NCBI RefSeq assembly: GCF_000772085.1
Contig: NZ_CP009755.1
Span: forward strand, 1,054,001-1,118,000
Origin: Curtobacterium sp. MR_MD2014
GTDB taxonomy: Bacteria > Actinomycetota > Actinomycetes > Actinomycetales > Microbacteriaceae
DNA length: 64,000 nucleotides
Reading direction: 5' to 3'
Shown here: in pieces, positions 9,929 to 18,835 of the stretch
How the letters are laid out: each line of letters begins with the position of its first letter
Numbering within the stretch: the first letter of the stretch is position 1
The notes under the pieces: model-generated
What the model was told of the DNA's origin: nothing
Database searches by the model: none
The model's input: the letters and a program-made list of their open reading frames with translations, nothing else
Translations under genes and position numbers: made by a program

Positions 9929-10153
9929 GGCAGGGCCTTTCGATCGATGTGTGCGGCACCGAGTCCGTGGTGAGGTGCCTGAGTGTCGCGCGTACAGTAC
10001 GCGGTGGCCTCATCGTAGCGGTCCGCCGCGTCGGAGCGCTCCATCTGGTAGGCTGTCGGAGTTTGTCCGGCGAGCGCGGTGTTCGCGAGGACTGCACAGT
10101 CGCTCTCCGCCGGATGCCCGAAGGCAAGACACAGCACTACCGGAGGAACGAAC
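9929..10153. promoter_or_regulatory. Divergent promoter region between valS and the MFS gene
   Basis: On the plus strand a -10 like TAGGCT is at 10049-10054, giving an MFS leader of about 90 bases. On the minus strand TACTGT (complement of 9994-9999) is a candidate -10 for valS, with a leader of about 60 bases. No -35 match is convincing. The valS leader shows no T-box motif. No gene is seen in this stretch. Confidence 0.4.
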
Positions 10154-11728
10154 TTGGCACCGAACGACGCACACCAGCACGGCGACCGGCCGTTGCGCAC
10201 GAAGGGCGCAGCGAAGCGTGCACGCCGCAAGCTGACCGAGGACGACGTCACCGTCGTCGAGGAGTCGCTGCTCAAGCGTGCCGTCGCCGCCGCGGCCCTC
10301 GGCAACGCGATGGAGTGGTTCGACTTCGGCATCTTCGCGTACCTGACGGTCACGATCTCGAAGGTGTTCCTGCCGGCGGGCGACCCGACGTCGAACCTCG
10401 TCGCGACCTTCGGGTTCTTCGCGGCCGCCTTCATCGTCCGCCCGATCGGCGGCGCCGTCTTCGGCCCCATCGGCGACAAGATCGGCCGGCAGAAGGTCCT
10501 CGCGCTGACGATGATCCTGATGGCCGCCGGCACGCTCATGATCGGCCTCATCCCGTCGTACGCGACGATCGGCTTCTGGGCCCCCGTGCTGCTCCTCGTC
10601 GCCCGCTTCGTGCAGGGCTTCTCGACCGGTGGTGAGTACGGCGGTGCCGCGACCTTCATCGCCGAGTACTCGCCCGACAAGCGCCGCGGGTTCATGGGCT
10701 CGTGGCTCGAGTTCGGCACGCTGGCCGGCTACGTGCTCGGCGCGTCGATCGTCACGGTCCTGCAGTACGCGATGCCCGAGGACACCCTGCTCAGCTGGGG
10801 CTGGCGCATCCCGTTCATGATCGCCGGTCCGCTCGGCCTCATCGGGCTCTACCTCCGCCTGAAGCTCGAGGAGACCCCGGCCTTCCAGAAGCAGCAGGAG
10901 CAGGCCGCCGAGCGCGAGTCGCAGAAGACGCCGTTCCTCAAGCTGTTCGCCGAGAACTGGCGCTCGCTCATCATCTGCATCGGCCTGGTCCTCGTGTTCA
11001 ACGTGACCGACTACATGCTGCTGTCGTACATGCCGACCTACCTCGAGACGAACCTCGGGCAGAACGCCACGTTCGGCCTGATCCTCATCGTCATCGTGAT
11101 GATCCTGATGATGGTCGTCATCACCTTCGGTGGTCGCCTGTCCGACAAGTTCGGCCGCCGGCCGGTCCTCGCCGCCGGCTGCATCGGCTTCATCGTGCTG
11201 TCGTGGCCGGCGCTCAAGCTCGTCCAGACCGGGACCGGTGCCGGGGTCTTCTTCGGCCTGCTGATCCTCGGTCTCGTGCTCGTCACGTTCACGTCGACCA
11301 TGCCGTCGACGCTCCCCGCGCTGTTCCCGACGATCATCCGCTACGGCGCGCTGGCGATCGCGTTCAACGTGTCCGTCTCGCTCTTCGGTGGCACGACGCC
11401 GCTCGCGACGCAGGCGCTCATCGCCGGGGCGAAGGACGCCGGGCTCTCGTGGGCCGAGGACATCCCGGCCTTCTACCTCATGCTCGCGGCCGTGATCGGC
11501 CTCGTCGCGGTGTTCTTCACCAAGGAGACGGCTGCGACGCCGCTCATGGGCTCGGGCCCCACGGTCGCCCACGAGGACGAGGTCGCCGACGTCATCAAGG
11601 ACTACAACGACCCGACCTCGGAGCTCGCGCAGTCCGACTGGGCGAAGGACTTCTCGACGAGCGAGATCCCGATCATCTCGGGGGACACCCCGAAGCCGGG
11701 GTCCGACAAGGAGCCCGCGGGCTCGTAG
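10154..11728 (+). CDS. MFS transporter, metabolite:H+ symporter (MHS) family, ProP-like
   Basis: A 524-residue integral membrane protein with 12 predicted helices. The TTG start at 10154 was chosen over an upstream ATG because a strong GGAGGA site (10142-10147) sits 6 bases before it. MHS features are clear: GNAMEWFDFGIFAYL in helix 1, GDKIGRQKVL in the loop after helix 2, and RFVQGFSTGGEYGGAA with AEYSPDKRRG around helices 4-5. The nearest characterised relatives are ProP-type proline/glycine-betaine importers and KgtP/ShiA-type acid importers, and sequence alone does not fix the substrate. The acidic Ser/Pro-rich C-terminal tail lacks the long coiled coil of E. coli ProP. It is monocistronic and followed by two large hairpins. 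Confidence 0.87.
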   Translation: MAPNDAHQHGDRPLRTKGAAKRARRKLTEDDVTVVEESLLKRAVAAAALGNAMEWFDFGIFAYLTVTISKVFLPAGDPTSNLVATFGFFAAAFIVRPIGGAVFGPIGDKIGRQKVLALTMILMAAGTLMIGLIPSYATIGFWAPVLLLVARFVQGFSTGGEYGGAATFIAEYSPDKRRGFMGSWLEFGTLAGYVLGASIVTVLQYAMPEDTLLSWGWRIPFMIAGPLGLIGLYLRLKLEETPAFQKQQEQAAERESQKTPFLKLFAENWRSLIICIGLVLVFNVTDYMLLSYMPTYLETNLGQNATFGLILIVIVMILMMVVITFGGRLSDKFGRRPVLAAGCIGFIVLSWPALKLVQTGTGAGVFFGLLILGLVLVTFTSTMPSTLPALFPTIIRYGALAIAFNVSVSLFGGTTPLATQALIAGAKDAGLSWAEDIPAFYLMLAAVIGLVAVFFTKETAATPLMGSGPTVAHEDEVADVIKDYNDPTSELAQSDWAKDFSTSEIPIISGDTPKPGSDKEPAGS

Positions 11729-11738
11729 CCGCCGCTGT

Positions 11739-11791
11739 CGGCCGGGAGGCACGGTGCACGTCCGCCACGGACGCGCACCGTGCCTCCCGGC
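11739..11791. repeat. Dispersed palindromic repeat copy forming a long hairpin
   Basis: CGGCCGGGAGGC (11739-11750) opens the left arm, and GCCTCCCGGC (11782-11791) closes the right arm. The stem CCGGGAGGCACGGTGC pairs perfectly and continues inward through one mismatch to a CCA loop. It begins 11 bases after the MFS stop, so it may also terminate that gene. Confidence 0.78.
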
Positions 11792-11814
11792 ATGTCCGCT
11801 CCGTGGGCGCTTCC

Positions 11815-11882
11815 CGAGTCTCGGCCCGGCGGACACGTTCGCGGCTTCGGTGCCGCGAACGTGTCCGCCTGAGCGAGACTCG
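11815..11882. repeat. Second long hairpin of the MFS/ABC convergent gap
   Basis: An 18-base perfect stem (11828-11845 with 11852-11869) caps on a TTCGGT loop. An outer pair, CGAGTCTCG (11815-11823) with CGAGACTCG (11874-11882), encloses it. It is placed to terminate the minus-strand ABC operon, if that operon were read toward it, and the plus-strand MFS gene. Confidence 0.78.
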
Positions 11883-11911
11883 CCCGCTGGCGCGGCGCCG
11901 GCGCGCAGCGG

Positions 11912-13552
11912 TCAGGCGCCGCGGGCGAGCCGGGCGGCAGCGTCGACCAGGCGCGCGGTCGCCGGGTGTTCCGGCGCGCCGAGCACGCGTTCCGCGGGGC
12001 CCTGCTCGACGACGCGGCCGTCGTGCACCACGAGCACCTCGTCCGCCATCCGCCGGACGGCGCGCAGGTCGTGCGACACGAACACCATCGCCACGCCGGT
12101 CTCGTCGCGCAGTCGTTCGAGCAGCGTGAGCACCGCGTCCTGCACGGTCGCGTCGAGTGCCGTCACCGGTTCGTCGAGCACCACCACCTCGGGCGACGTC
12201 GCCAGCGCCCGGGCGATCGCCAGTCGTTGCCGCTGTCCGCCGGAGAGCGTGCGCGGGGCGCGTGACCGCAGCTCGGGGTCGAGTCCCACCTGACGGAGTG
12301 CAGCGTCGACCGGGTCGGCCAGACCACCCCGCGCCCGCCGCTCCTGCCCGCGGGACAGGGCGTCCGCGAGCACCCGTCCGACGCTCCACCGCTCGTCGAA
12401 GGTCGCCCCGGGGTCCTGCACGACGGCCGCCACCCGGTGCCGACGAGCCCGGCGCTCGCGCTCGGGCAGGGGCACCCACGGGTCGCCGTCGAGCGTGACG
12501 GTGCCGGCGTCCGGCGTCTCGAGTCCGAGCAGCATCCGCGCCACCGTCGTCTTGCCCGACCCGGAGGCGCCGATCACACCCGTCACGCGACCCGGTCGCA
12601 CGGTGATCGACACGTCCTGCACGGCGGGCACCCCGTCGAAGGAACGGGTCAGTCCGGAGCCCTCGACGAGCGGGGCCGACGGCGCACCGGGGCCGGGCAC
12701 CGGTCCCACGGCCCGGCGTGTGTCCGCCCGTGCCGCCCGCACCAGGGCTGCGGTCGCCGGGTGCTGCGGTGCTGCGAAGACCTCGGCGACCGGTCCGTGC
12801 TCGACCACCGTCCCCTCGTCGACGACGAGCACCCGGTCCGCCCACCCGGCGACGAGCCCGAGGTCGTGCGTGATGACCAGCAGCCCGGCGCCGCGGTCCT
12901 GCACGGCCCGGAGCTGCTCCATCACGGTGACGGCCACGGCGGCGTCGAGGGCGGTCGTCGGTTCGTCCGCCACCACGAGCGCGGGGGAGGCCACGGTCGC
13001 CGCCGCGATCAGCGCGCGCTGTCGCATGCCTCCGGAGAGCGTGCCGGAGCGCCGGCCGTCGGTCGCCATCGCGGGGTCGAGCCCCACGCCCGCCAGTGCG
13101 GCGCGCACGGCATCGACCCGTTCTGCTGCGCGCAGGTCGGTGTGCAGGCGCAGGGCGTCGGCGACCTCGCGGCCGACGGGGCGGAGGGGGTCGAGTGCGC
13201 CGAGGGCCTCCTGGCCGACGTAGCCGACGGTGCTCCCGCGGAGCCGACGCCAGCGCCGCTCGGCGAGCCCGCGCACGTCGGAGCCGACGAGGTCGAGGCG
13301 GTCGGCGGTGACCGCGGCACCCGCTGCGGAGAGCCCGAGCACCGCCCGGGCGGTCACGGTCTTGCCGGAGCCGGACGCCCCGACCAGGGCGACGCACTCA
13401 CCGGCGTCGACGTGCAGGTCGACGCCGTGCACCACCGTCGCGCCGTCGATCGACACCGCGAGCCCGCGGACGTCGAGCACGCGGGCCCCCACCGGCCGTG
13501 CTGCACCGGTCCGTCCCGCGACGTCGTCGGGCCCCCGCTCGGAGCCCCTCAC
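11912..13552 (-). CDS. Dipeptide/oligopeptide ABC transporter, two fused ATPase domains (DppD-DppF type)
   Basis: A 546-residue protein with two complete ABC ATPase cassettes in one chain. The first has Walker A GASGSGKT (about residue 54), signature LSGGMRQR (about 172) and Walker B LVVADEPTTALD (about 187). The second has GASGSGKTT (about 326), LSGGQRQR (about 434) and VVVLDEPVTALD (about 454). Both end in the HPATA... region typical of oligopeptide-type ATPases. The GTG start overlaps the stop of the preceding permease gene in a GTGA arrangement. It is the last gene of the four-gene importer and powers uptake from the cytoplasmic side. The fused layout removes the need for separate DppD and DppF subunits. 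Confidence 0.92.
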   Translation of the reverse strand: MRGSERGPDDVAGRTGAARPVGARVLDVRGLAVSIDGATVVHGVDLHVDAGECVALVGASGSGKTVTARAVLGLSAAGAAVTADRLDLVGSDVRGLAERRWRRLRGSTVGYVGQEALGALDPLRPVGREVADALRLHTDLRAAERVDAVRAALAGVGLDPAMATDGRRSGTLSGGMRQRALIAAATVASPALVVADEPTTALDAAVAVTVMEQLRAVQDRGAGLLVITHDLGLVAGWADRVLVVDEGTVVEHGPVAEVFAAPQHPATAALVRAARADTRRAVGPVPGPGAPSAPLVEGSGLTRSFDGVPAVQDVSITVRPGRVTGVIGASGSGKTTVARMLLGLETPDAGTVTLDGDPWVPLPERERRARRHRVAAVVQDPGATFDERWSVGRVLADALSRGQERRARGGLADPVDAALRQVGLDPELRSRAPRTLSGGQRQRLAIARALATSPEVVVLDEPVTALDATVQDAVLTLLERLRDETGVAMVFVSHDLRAVRRMADEVLVVHDGRVVEQGPAERVLGAPEHPATARLVDAAARLARGA

Positions 13553-14427
13553 CGCACGGCCCCCGTCCGCCGCACCGCACGGCCGAGCACCGTCACCGCG
13601 GTCGCCAGCACCACGATGGCGAGGCCCGGGAAGGTGCTCATCCACGGCGCGGTCAGCAGGTAGGTGCGGCCGTCCGCGAGCATCGCACCCCACTCCGGCG
13701 CGGGCGGCGGGGTCCCGACCCCGAGGTAGCTGAGCGCCGACGCCCACACGACCGCCTGGCCGACCCCGAGCGTGGCGACGGCGACGACGGGCCAGAGTGC
13801 CGCGGGCAGGACGTGCCGGAACACGATCCGGCCGGGGGAGCGGCCCTGCAGCACGGCGGTCTCGACCACCTGCGACGACCGCGCACTCCGGACCAGGCCG
13901 CGGACGATCCGGGCGTACCCGGGCGCCGTGGCGAACCCCACCGCCAGGGTCGCGGGCACCGGTCCGGGGCCGGTGACCGCGATGACGACGAGCGCGACGA
14001 GCAGCAGCGGCAGCGCGAACGCCACCTCGGTGACCCGGCCGACGACCGCGTCCACGATCCGACCACCGAGTCCGGCGAGCGTGCCGAGCAGGATCCCGGT
14101 GAGACCGCCGACGAGCGTCGCGGCGACCCCGACCACGAGTGACGCCCGTGTCCCCGCGACCACGCGCGCGAGCACGTCGCGTCCGGACTCGTCGGTGCCG
14201 AAGGGGTGCGCCGGTCCGGGTGGCGTCAGGGCGTCGGCGGGGTGCACCGCGAGCGGGTCGCCGCCGCCGAGCAGCGCCGGCCAGACCGCCGCCAGCACCG
14301 CGATCGCGACGACGACCGCCGCGACCGAGCCCGCCGGGCCGAGCGTCCCCCCACGGAACCGCTCGGACCGTCGGGCCCGCCCCTCGGACGCACCGGCCGG
14401 GAGGCCCGGGTCGAGCACCCCGCTCAC
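13549..14427 (-). CDS. Oligopeptide-type ABC transporter permease (DppC-like)
   Basis: A 292-residue membrane permease starting at GTG. The N-terminal helix (about residues 35-55) is followed by the DppC signature HPFGTDESGRDVLARVVAGTR before helix 2. The BPD_transp_1 region carries the EAA-like loop ETAVLQGRSPGRIVFRHVLP, where the ATPase docks. It overlaps the DppB-like gene by 4 bases and the ATPase gene by 4 bases, so the operon is translationally coupled. A copy of the dispersed 12-mer repeat (14394-14405) lies inside the codons of its disordered N-terminus (GLPAGASEG), suggesting that the leader peptide was built or extended by repeat DNA. Confidence 0.92.
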   Translation of the reverse strand: MSGVLDPGLPAGASEGRARRSERFRGGTLGPAGSVAAVVVAIAVLAAVWPALLGGGDPLAVHPADALTPPGPAHPFGTDESGRDVLARVVAGTRASLVVGVAATLVGGLTGILLGTLAGLGGRIVDAVVGRVTEVAFALPLLLVALVVIAVTGPGPVPATLAVGFATAPGYARIVRGLVRSARSSQVVETAVLQGRSPGRIVFRHVLPAALWPVVAVATLGVGQAVVWASALSYLGVGTPPPAPEWGAMLADGRTYLLTAPWMSTFPGLAIVVLATAVTVLGRAVRRTGAVR

Positions 14428-15494
14428 CGTGCGTCCACCCCGCCCTGCGTGCGCACGCGCACTCGCCCCACGCGACCGGCCGGGCGTCGGTCGCGGGTCC
14501 GCGGGTCCACCGCCCGCTCGACCAGGTCCGCGACCGCCAGCACGACGACGTACGCCGCGGCGGACACGAGGGCGATCCCGGCCACCAGGGGCATGTCCCG
14601 CTGGGTGACCGCGGTGACCAGGGCACGACCGATCCCGGGCAGCGCGAAGACCGACTCGACGACCACGGCACCGGAGACCAGCGAGCCGAAGGCCCACGCG
14701 GACAGGGCGATCCCGGGGAGCGCCGCGTGCCGGAGCAGGTGACGACCGAACAGTCCGACGCGGGTCTCCCCGCGGCCGCGGGCTGCGAGGGCGAACGCGG
14801 AGCGCTGGGCGTCGACCACGCCGTCGCGGACCGTCTCGGCGAGGTACCCCGCGACCGGCACGGCGACGGTGAGCACGGGCAGGACCCAACCGCGCAGGCT
14901 GCCGTCCGACACCGCCGGCACCCACCCGAGTGCGCTCGCGAAGACCACGATGAGCACGCTGCCGAGCCAGAAGTGCGGCAGGACGCTCGCCGTCACGGTG
15001 ATCGCGCCGGTCAGGGCCGCGGCGATCCGCCCGCGCTGCGTCGACCACCACGCGGCGCCGATCGCCAGGACCCAGGCGACGACGAGTCCGGTGACCGCGA
15101 GCGTCAGCGTCACGGGGACCTGCTGCGCGAGGAGCTCGGACACGGGCGTGCGGAACGCGTACGAGTCGCCGAGGTGCCCGGTCGCCAGGCGCCCGAGGAA
15201 CACCGCGTACTGCACGAGCACCGGCCGGTCGAGGCCGTACTCGCGGCGGACCGCCTCGACCGCCTCCGCCGAGGCCTGGGACCCGGGGCCACCGAGGATC
15301 GCCAGCGCCGGGTCACCAGGGATCAACCGGATCGCGACGAAGACGATCGTGGCGACCGCCCAGAGCACCCCGGTGCCGCCGGCCGCACGGCGGAGACCCC
15401 ACAGGACCCACGCCGACCACCCGCGACGGGTGCCGGTGCGTGGCGGACGCGGGGCGGGCCTCCCGGCCGGCTCGCCCGTCAGCGCGCGATCCAC
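14424..15494 (-). CDS. Oligopeptide-type ABC transporter permease (DppB-like)
   Basis: A 356-residue permease. A hydrophobic N-terminal helix leads into the DppB hallmark RLIPGDPALAILGG, a periplasmic-facing loop, helices around residues 125-260 and a C-terminal EAA-like loop (ALAARGRGETRVGLFGRHLLRHAALP). The only plausible in-frame start is the GTG at 15494. It overlaps the end of the binding-protein gene by 16 bases and produces an unusually long basic, proline-rich N-terminus (VDRALTGEPAGRPAPRPPRTG). That stretch is encoded by a copy of the dispersed repeat (core at 15458-15469). It partners with the DppC-like permease to form the membrane channel. Confidence 0.9.
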   Translation of the reverse strand: MDRALTGEPAGRPAPRPPRTGTRRGWSAWVLWGLRRAAGGTGVLWAVATIVFVAIRLIPGDPALAILGGPGSQASAEAVEAVRREYGLDRPVLVQYAVFLGRLATGHLGDSYAFRTPVSELLAQQVPVTLTLAVTGLVVAWVLAIGAAWWSTQRGRIAAALTGAITVTASVLPHFWLGSVLIVVFASALGWVPAVSDGSLRGWVLPVLTVAVPVAGYLAETVRDGVVDAQRSAFALAARGRGETRVGLFGRHLLRHAALPGIALSAWAFGSLVSGAVVVESVFALPGIGRALVTAVTQRDMPLVAGIALVSAAAYVVVLAVADLVERAVDPRTRDRRPAGRVGRVRVRTQGGVDAR

Positions 15495-17122
15495 GCGGTG
15501 CCGAACCACGGGGTGGAGACCGACGTGGTCTCGATGCCGTGGACGGCGGAGCGGTACAGGAAGTGGTTCTGCTGGTCGTAGAGCGGCAGGACGGTGCCGC
15601 TCGCCAGGATCCGCTGCTGCGCCTGGCGGTACAGGTCGCCGCGCTCGTCGGCGTCCGACGTGCGTGCCGCACGCTCCAGCAGGTCGTCGACCGTCGGGTC
15701 GTCGAGCTGCGCGAGGTTCGCGAAGTAGCCCGACGGTGCGGGCTCGATGCTCGCGCTGTCGTACAGGATGCGGAGGACGTCCGGGCCGACCTTGGTGTAC
15801 GGAGCGCTGACGACGTCGTACTCGTTCGCGGCGAGGGCGGCGTACCAGCTGGAGAGGTCGAGCTCCTCGAGCCGCACGTCGAACCCGACCGCCTTCTCGG
15901 AGGCCTGGACCTGCTGGAACAGGCTGCGCTCCGCGGGCACCGACTGGTTCGTCGACACCGGGAAGGTGACGGTGAGCCGCTGCCCGTCCTTCTCGCGGAC
16001 GCCGTCGCTGCCGACCTTCCAACCGGCCTCGTCGAGCAGGCGTCCGGCCGTCTTCGGGGAGTACTCGAACAGCGCCGGATCGGAGTACCCGTCGGGCTCG
16101 ACGCTCGACAGCACCGAGTACGAGCGCTTCGCGGTGCCGAGGAACAGGCTCTGCAGGCCCGGGTCGATCTCGGCGCCGGCGATGAAGGCCTTCCGGACCG
16201 CCTCGTCGCGGAACACCCCGTGCCCGGAGTTCAGTTCGAGGCGGTTCGAGGCGCCGGGGCGCGGGGCGTCGAGGTCGCGGATCGCGCCCTTCGTCGAGGC
16301 ACTCTTGAGCTGGTCGGGCTGGGCGTTGTCGATGACGTCGACCTGACCGGCCTGCAGTGCGGCGTAGCGCGAGGTCGAGTCGGGCAGGAAGCGCCACGTG
16401 ATGCCGTCGAGGCGGGGCGCCGTCGAACCGGTGAGCGGCGTGTACCCGTCGTTCTTCGTCAGCGTGATGCGATCGCCCCGCTGCCACTCCGTGACGCTGA
16501 ACGGGCCGGTGCCGACGGGGGATGCGCAGTTCGTCGCCTGCGGCCGCTGCAGGGCCTTCGGCGACTCCATGCCGACCCAGGGCTGCGAGAACGACTCGAG
16601 CAGTGCGCTGTCCGGGCGGCTCAGGGTCAGCGTGACGGTGTGGTCGTCGGTCGCCGTGGCCTTCGTGATCGACTGCAGGGCGAGGTAGCCCGTGCTCGAC
16701 GCCGTCGTCGGGTCCTGCACGTGCTCGATGTTCGCGACGACGGCGGCCGCGTCGAACGGGGTGCCGTCGGAGAACGACACGTCCGTGCGCAGGTCGAGCG
16801 TCAGGGTCTTCCCGTCGTCGCTCGTCGTCCACCCGGTCGCGAGGGCCGGCGTCGGCTTCCCCGCCCGGTCGAGCCCGGTGAGCATCTCGATGTACTGCGT
16901 CGACAGCAGGGCCTGCGGGTAGTTGCCGCCGACGTGCGGGTCGAGGCAGGTCGGCTCGGCGTCGCCGGAGGCGTACGTGAGCGTCCCGCCGCTGACCGGC
17001 GTGCCGGCGTCGGTGGCGGTGCCGCCGCCGGTGCAGGCGGTCAGGGCCAGCAGGACCGCGGTGGCTCCCGCGGCGGTGAGGAGAGCGCGGGCGCGTGTTT
17101 TCTGTACTCGGTCCAAGATCAT
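15479..17122 (-). CDS. Peptide/opine/nickel-type ABC transporter substrate-binding lipoprotein
   Basis: A 547-residue family 5 solute-binding protein. The N-terminal basic segment, hydrophobic core and lipobox LLALTAC (Cys about residue 30) predict a lipoprotein anchored outside the membrane. The SBP_bac_5 fold is indicated by PTCLDPHVGGNYPQALLS, the DLRTDVSFSDGTPFDA strand and the C-terminal GTVLPLYDQQNHF. The ATG at 17122 is followed directly by this signal. It is the first gene of the importer and probably its specificity determinant. The ligand is not predictable: oligopeptides, opines and nickel complexes all use this family. The gene diverges from a TetR gene across only 31 bases, so the regulator next door is the likely controller. 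Confidence 0.92.
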   Translation of the reverse strand: MILDRVQKTRARALLTAAGATAVLLALTACTGGGTATDAGTPVSGGTLTYASGDAEPTCLDPHVGGNYPQALLSTQYIEMLTGLDRAGKPTPALATGWTTSDDGKTLTLDLRTDVSFSDGTPFDAAAVVANIEHVQDPTTASSTGYLALQSITKATATDDHTVTLTLSRPDSALLESFSQPWVGMESPKALQRPQATNCASPVGTGPFSVTEWQRGDRITLTKNDGYTPLTGSTAPRLDGITWRFLPDSTSRYAALQAGQVDVIDNAQPDQLKSASTKGAIRDLDAPRPGASNRLELNSGHGVFRDEAVRKAFIAGAEIDPGLQSLFLGTAKRSYSVLSSVEPDGYSDPALFEYSPKTAGRLLDEAGWKVGSDGVREKDGQRLTVTFPVSTNQSVPAERSLFQQVQASEKAVGFDVRLEELDLSSWYAALAANEYDVVSAPYTKVGPDVLRILYDSASIEPAPSGYFANLAQLDDPTVDDLLERAARTSDADERGDLYRQAQQRILASGTVLPLYDQQNHFLYRSAVHGIETTSVSTPWFGTAWIAR

Positions 17123-17153
17123 GGCTGCACGAGTCTAGCGGTTTACTGGCGGC
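17123..17153. promoter_or_regulatory. 31-base divergent promoter between the ABC operon and tetR
   Basis: On the minus strand TAGACT (complement of 17132-17137) is 9 bases from the SBP ATG. On the plus strand TTTACT (17142-17147) is 6 bases from the tetR ATG. Both imply transcripts with little or no leader, and the promoters must overlap each other's coding starts. Neither start has a convincing Shine-Dalgarno site. Confidence 0.5.
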
Positions 17154-17753
17154 ATGGACGAGACGATGCGCCGCGGTGGCCGCCCCCGACGCTCGAGTGC
17201 CGAGGTCCTCGCCGACGCGGCTGCCGAGCTGTTCCTCGAGCAGGGGTACGCGCGGACGACCGTCGACCAGATCGCGGCCCGGGCCGGGGTGAGCCGAGCG
17301 ACGTTCTTCAACTACTTCGGGGCGAAGTCGGACGTGCTCTGGCTGGAGCTCGACGCCGCGGTGGCCGACCTGCCCGCGTTCCTCACCGCCTCGACGGAGT
17401 CCTCGCCCGTGCGCGCCGTGGAGCAGGCCGTGCTCGCCGCGGCGCGGGCGCACGACCCGGACCGGGTGCCGTGGGCGATCGCCCAGGCCGAGGTGATGGA
17501 CATCGGCACCGAGCTCGTCGCCAGTGTGGCGGCGCGGGTGATGGCACAGCACGGGGCGGTCTCGGCGTTCGTCGGCTCGCGGACGGGGGAGCACCCGACG
17601 TCCCTGTGGCCGCAGACCGTGTCCGGGGCGATGCTCGGGGCCGCGGCGGCGGCGTTCGGGGTGTGGGTCGCCGACGGTGTCGCCCGCAGGTCCCTCGTCG
17701 AGTACGTCGGCGCGGCGCTGACCCCGGTCGCGGCAGGCCTCGACGCGCGCTGA
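17154..17753 (+). CDS. TetR/AcrR-family transcriptional regulator beside the ABC importer
   Basis: A 199-residue regulator. The helix-turn-helix domain spans about residues 12-58 (AEVLADAAAELFLEQGYARTT, then RAGVSRATFFNYFGAKSDV), with a helical ligand-binding C-terminal domain. The N-terminus MRRGGRPRR is basic and could add minor-groove contacts. It sits back to back with the oligopeptide-type importer. By family habit it probably represses that operon and itself through the shared 31-base region. It ends 11 bases before the convergent CDF gene, without an obvious terminator. Confidence 0.88.
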   Translation: MDETMRRGGRPRRSSAEVLADAAAELFLEQGYARTTVDQIAARAGVSRATFFNYFGAKSDVLWLELDAAVADLPAFLTASTESSPVRAVEQAVLAAARAHDPDRVPWAIAQAEVMDIGTELVASVAARVMAQHGAVSAFVGSRTGEHPTSLWPQTVSGAMLGAAAAAFGVWVADGVARRSLVEYVGAALTPVAAGLDAR

Positions 17754-17764
17754 GGCGACGGGCG

Positions 17765-18799
17765 CTACTCGGTTCTTAGCGTCCCGGCACCGCCGGCCGC
17801 GACGTCCTCCACCGTGCCGTCGCGCACGATCCCCGGGACGTCGCCGTCCCCTCGGGCTGCGAGCGACGCGTCGCCCGGGATGCTCAGGGTGAGGACGGCC
17901 TCCTCGATGTACTGGCTCTCCTCGAGCGACGCCTCGACCCGACGGAGCCGGACCGCGACGTGGTCCTCGAGCTCGTTGCCGGTCAGGTCGACCGCCGCCA
18001 CCAGGAACACCCGGGACGGTCCGACGAACTCCAGGTGCAGGTAGGTGACGCGCTCCACCTCGTCGCGACGGAGCAGCTCGGTGAGCACGGCGTCCTCGAG
18101 CTCGGGGGACGTCGCCTCGCCGACCAGGAACCGGCGGTTGCGCTCGATGAGGACGATCGCGACGACCCCGAGCAGGAGTCCGACCGCGATGGAGCCGATC
18201 GCGTCGAACACCGCGAGGCCGGTGAGCTGGTGCAGCAGCACGCCGAGGAACGCGATCACGAGGCCGACCAGCGCCGCGGCGTCCTCGGCGAAGACCGCCC
18301 GGAGCGTGGGGTTCGACGACTGCAGCACGTGGCGGAGCACCGGGACGCGGCGCTTCGTGGCGGCTCCGTGTGCCTGGCGGTAGGCCTGCAGGAAGCTCGT
18401 GCCCTCGAGGACGAACGCGATGCCGAGCACGACGTAGTTGAGCACGACGTCCTCGGCCGGACCGGTCTCGCCGAGCTCGGTGATGCCGTGCCAGATCGAC
18501 ACGACGGCACCCGCGGTGAAGAGGCCGAACGCGGCGAACATCGACCAGATGTAGGTCTCGCGGCCGTACCCCAGCGGGTGCTTCCGGTCTCGCTTCTTCG
18601 CGCCGCGTCGTTCGGCGACGAGCAGGAAGATCTCGTTGCCCGTGTCGGCCCACGAGTGCGCGGCCTCCGCGGTCATCGACGCTGAACCCGAGATCAGGGA
18701 GGCGACGGTCTTGGCGATGGCGACGAGCAGGTTGGCGGCGAAGGCGATGACGACGGTGAGCAGGGACTCCGGACGGTCCTGCTTCTCGGACGAGGGCAT
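17765..18799 (-). CDS. Cation diffusion facilitator (CDF) family metal transporter
   Basis: A 344-residue membrane protein with about six helices. The CDF metal site appears as [17 protein letters not shown] in helix 2 (His and Asp) and a second [10 protein letters not shown] helix (Glu/Asp) in helix 5. The [11 protein letters not shown]...GNE pattern is closer to the SLC30A9-like branch than to CzcD. The cytoplasmic C-terminal domain (about 215-320) resembles the usual dimerisation fold. The ATG at 18799 has GGAG upstream. It diverges from the ileS T-box transcript, so the two upstream regions overlap. Role inferred: H+-coupled export of Zn(II) or another divalent metal, with the metal itself unknown. 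Confidence 0.87.
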   Translation of the reverse strand: MPSSEKQDRPESLLTVVIAFAANLLVAIAKTVASLISGSASMTAEAAHSWADTGNEIFLLVAERRGAKKRDRKHPLGYGRETYIWSMFAAFGLFTAGAVVSIWHGITELGETGPAEDVVLNYVVLGIAFVLEGTSFLQAYRQAHGAATKRRVPVLRHVLQSSNPTLRAVFAEDAAALVGLVIAFLGVLLHQLTGLAVFDAIGSIAVGLLLGVVAIVLIERNRRFLVGEATSPELEDAVLTELLRRDEVERVTYLHLEFVGPSRVFLVAAVDLTGNELEDHVAVRLRRVEASLEESQYIEEAVLTLSIPGDASLAARGDGDVPGIVRDGTVEDVAAGGAGTLRTE

Positions 18800-18823
18800 C
18801 GCTCCAGCATGCTCCGACTCTTG

Positions 18824-18829
18824 TAGACT
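18824..18829 (+). promoter_or_regulatory. -10 element of the ileS transcript
   Basis: TAGACT preceded by TTG (extended -10 like TTGTAGACT) places the transcript start near 18836, just before the T-box stem I. The -35 match is poor. Confidence 0.55.
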
Positions 18830-18835
18830 CGTCCC

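Noticed and set aside
10079..10153. Upstream ATG for the MFS transporter
   Set aside because: It would add 25 residues with no membrane character, and the strong GGAGGA site is placed for the TTG at 10154.
11739..11882. The paired hairpins as inverted repeats of an insertion sequence
   Set aside because: There is no transposase between or beside them, and each is a self-contained palindrome rather than a pair of termini.
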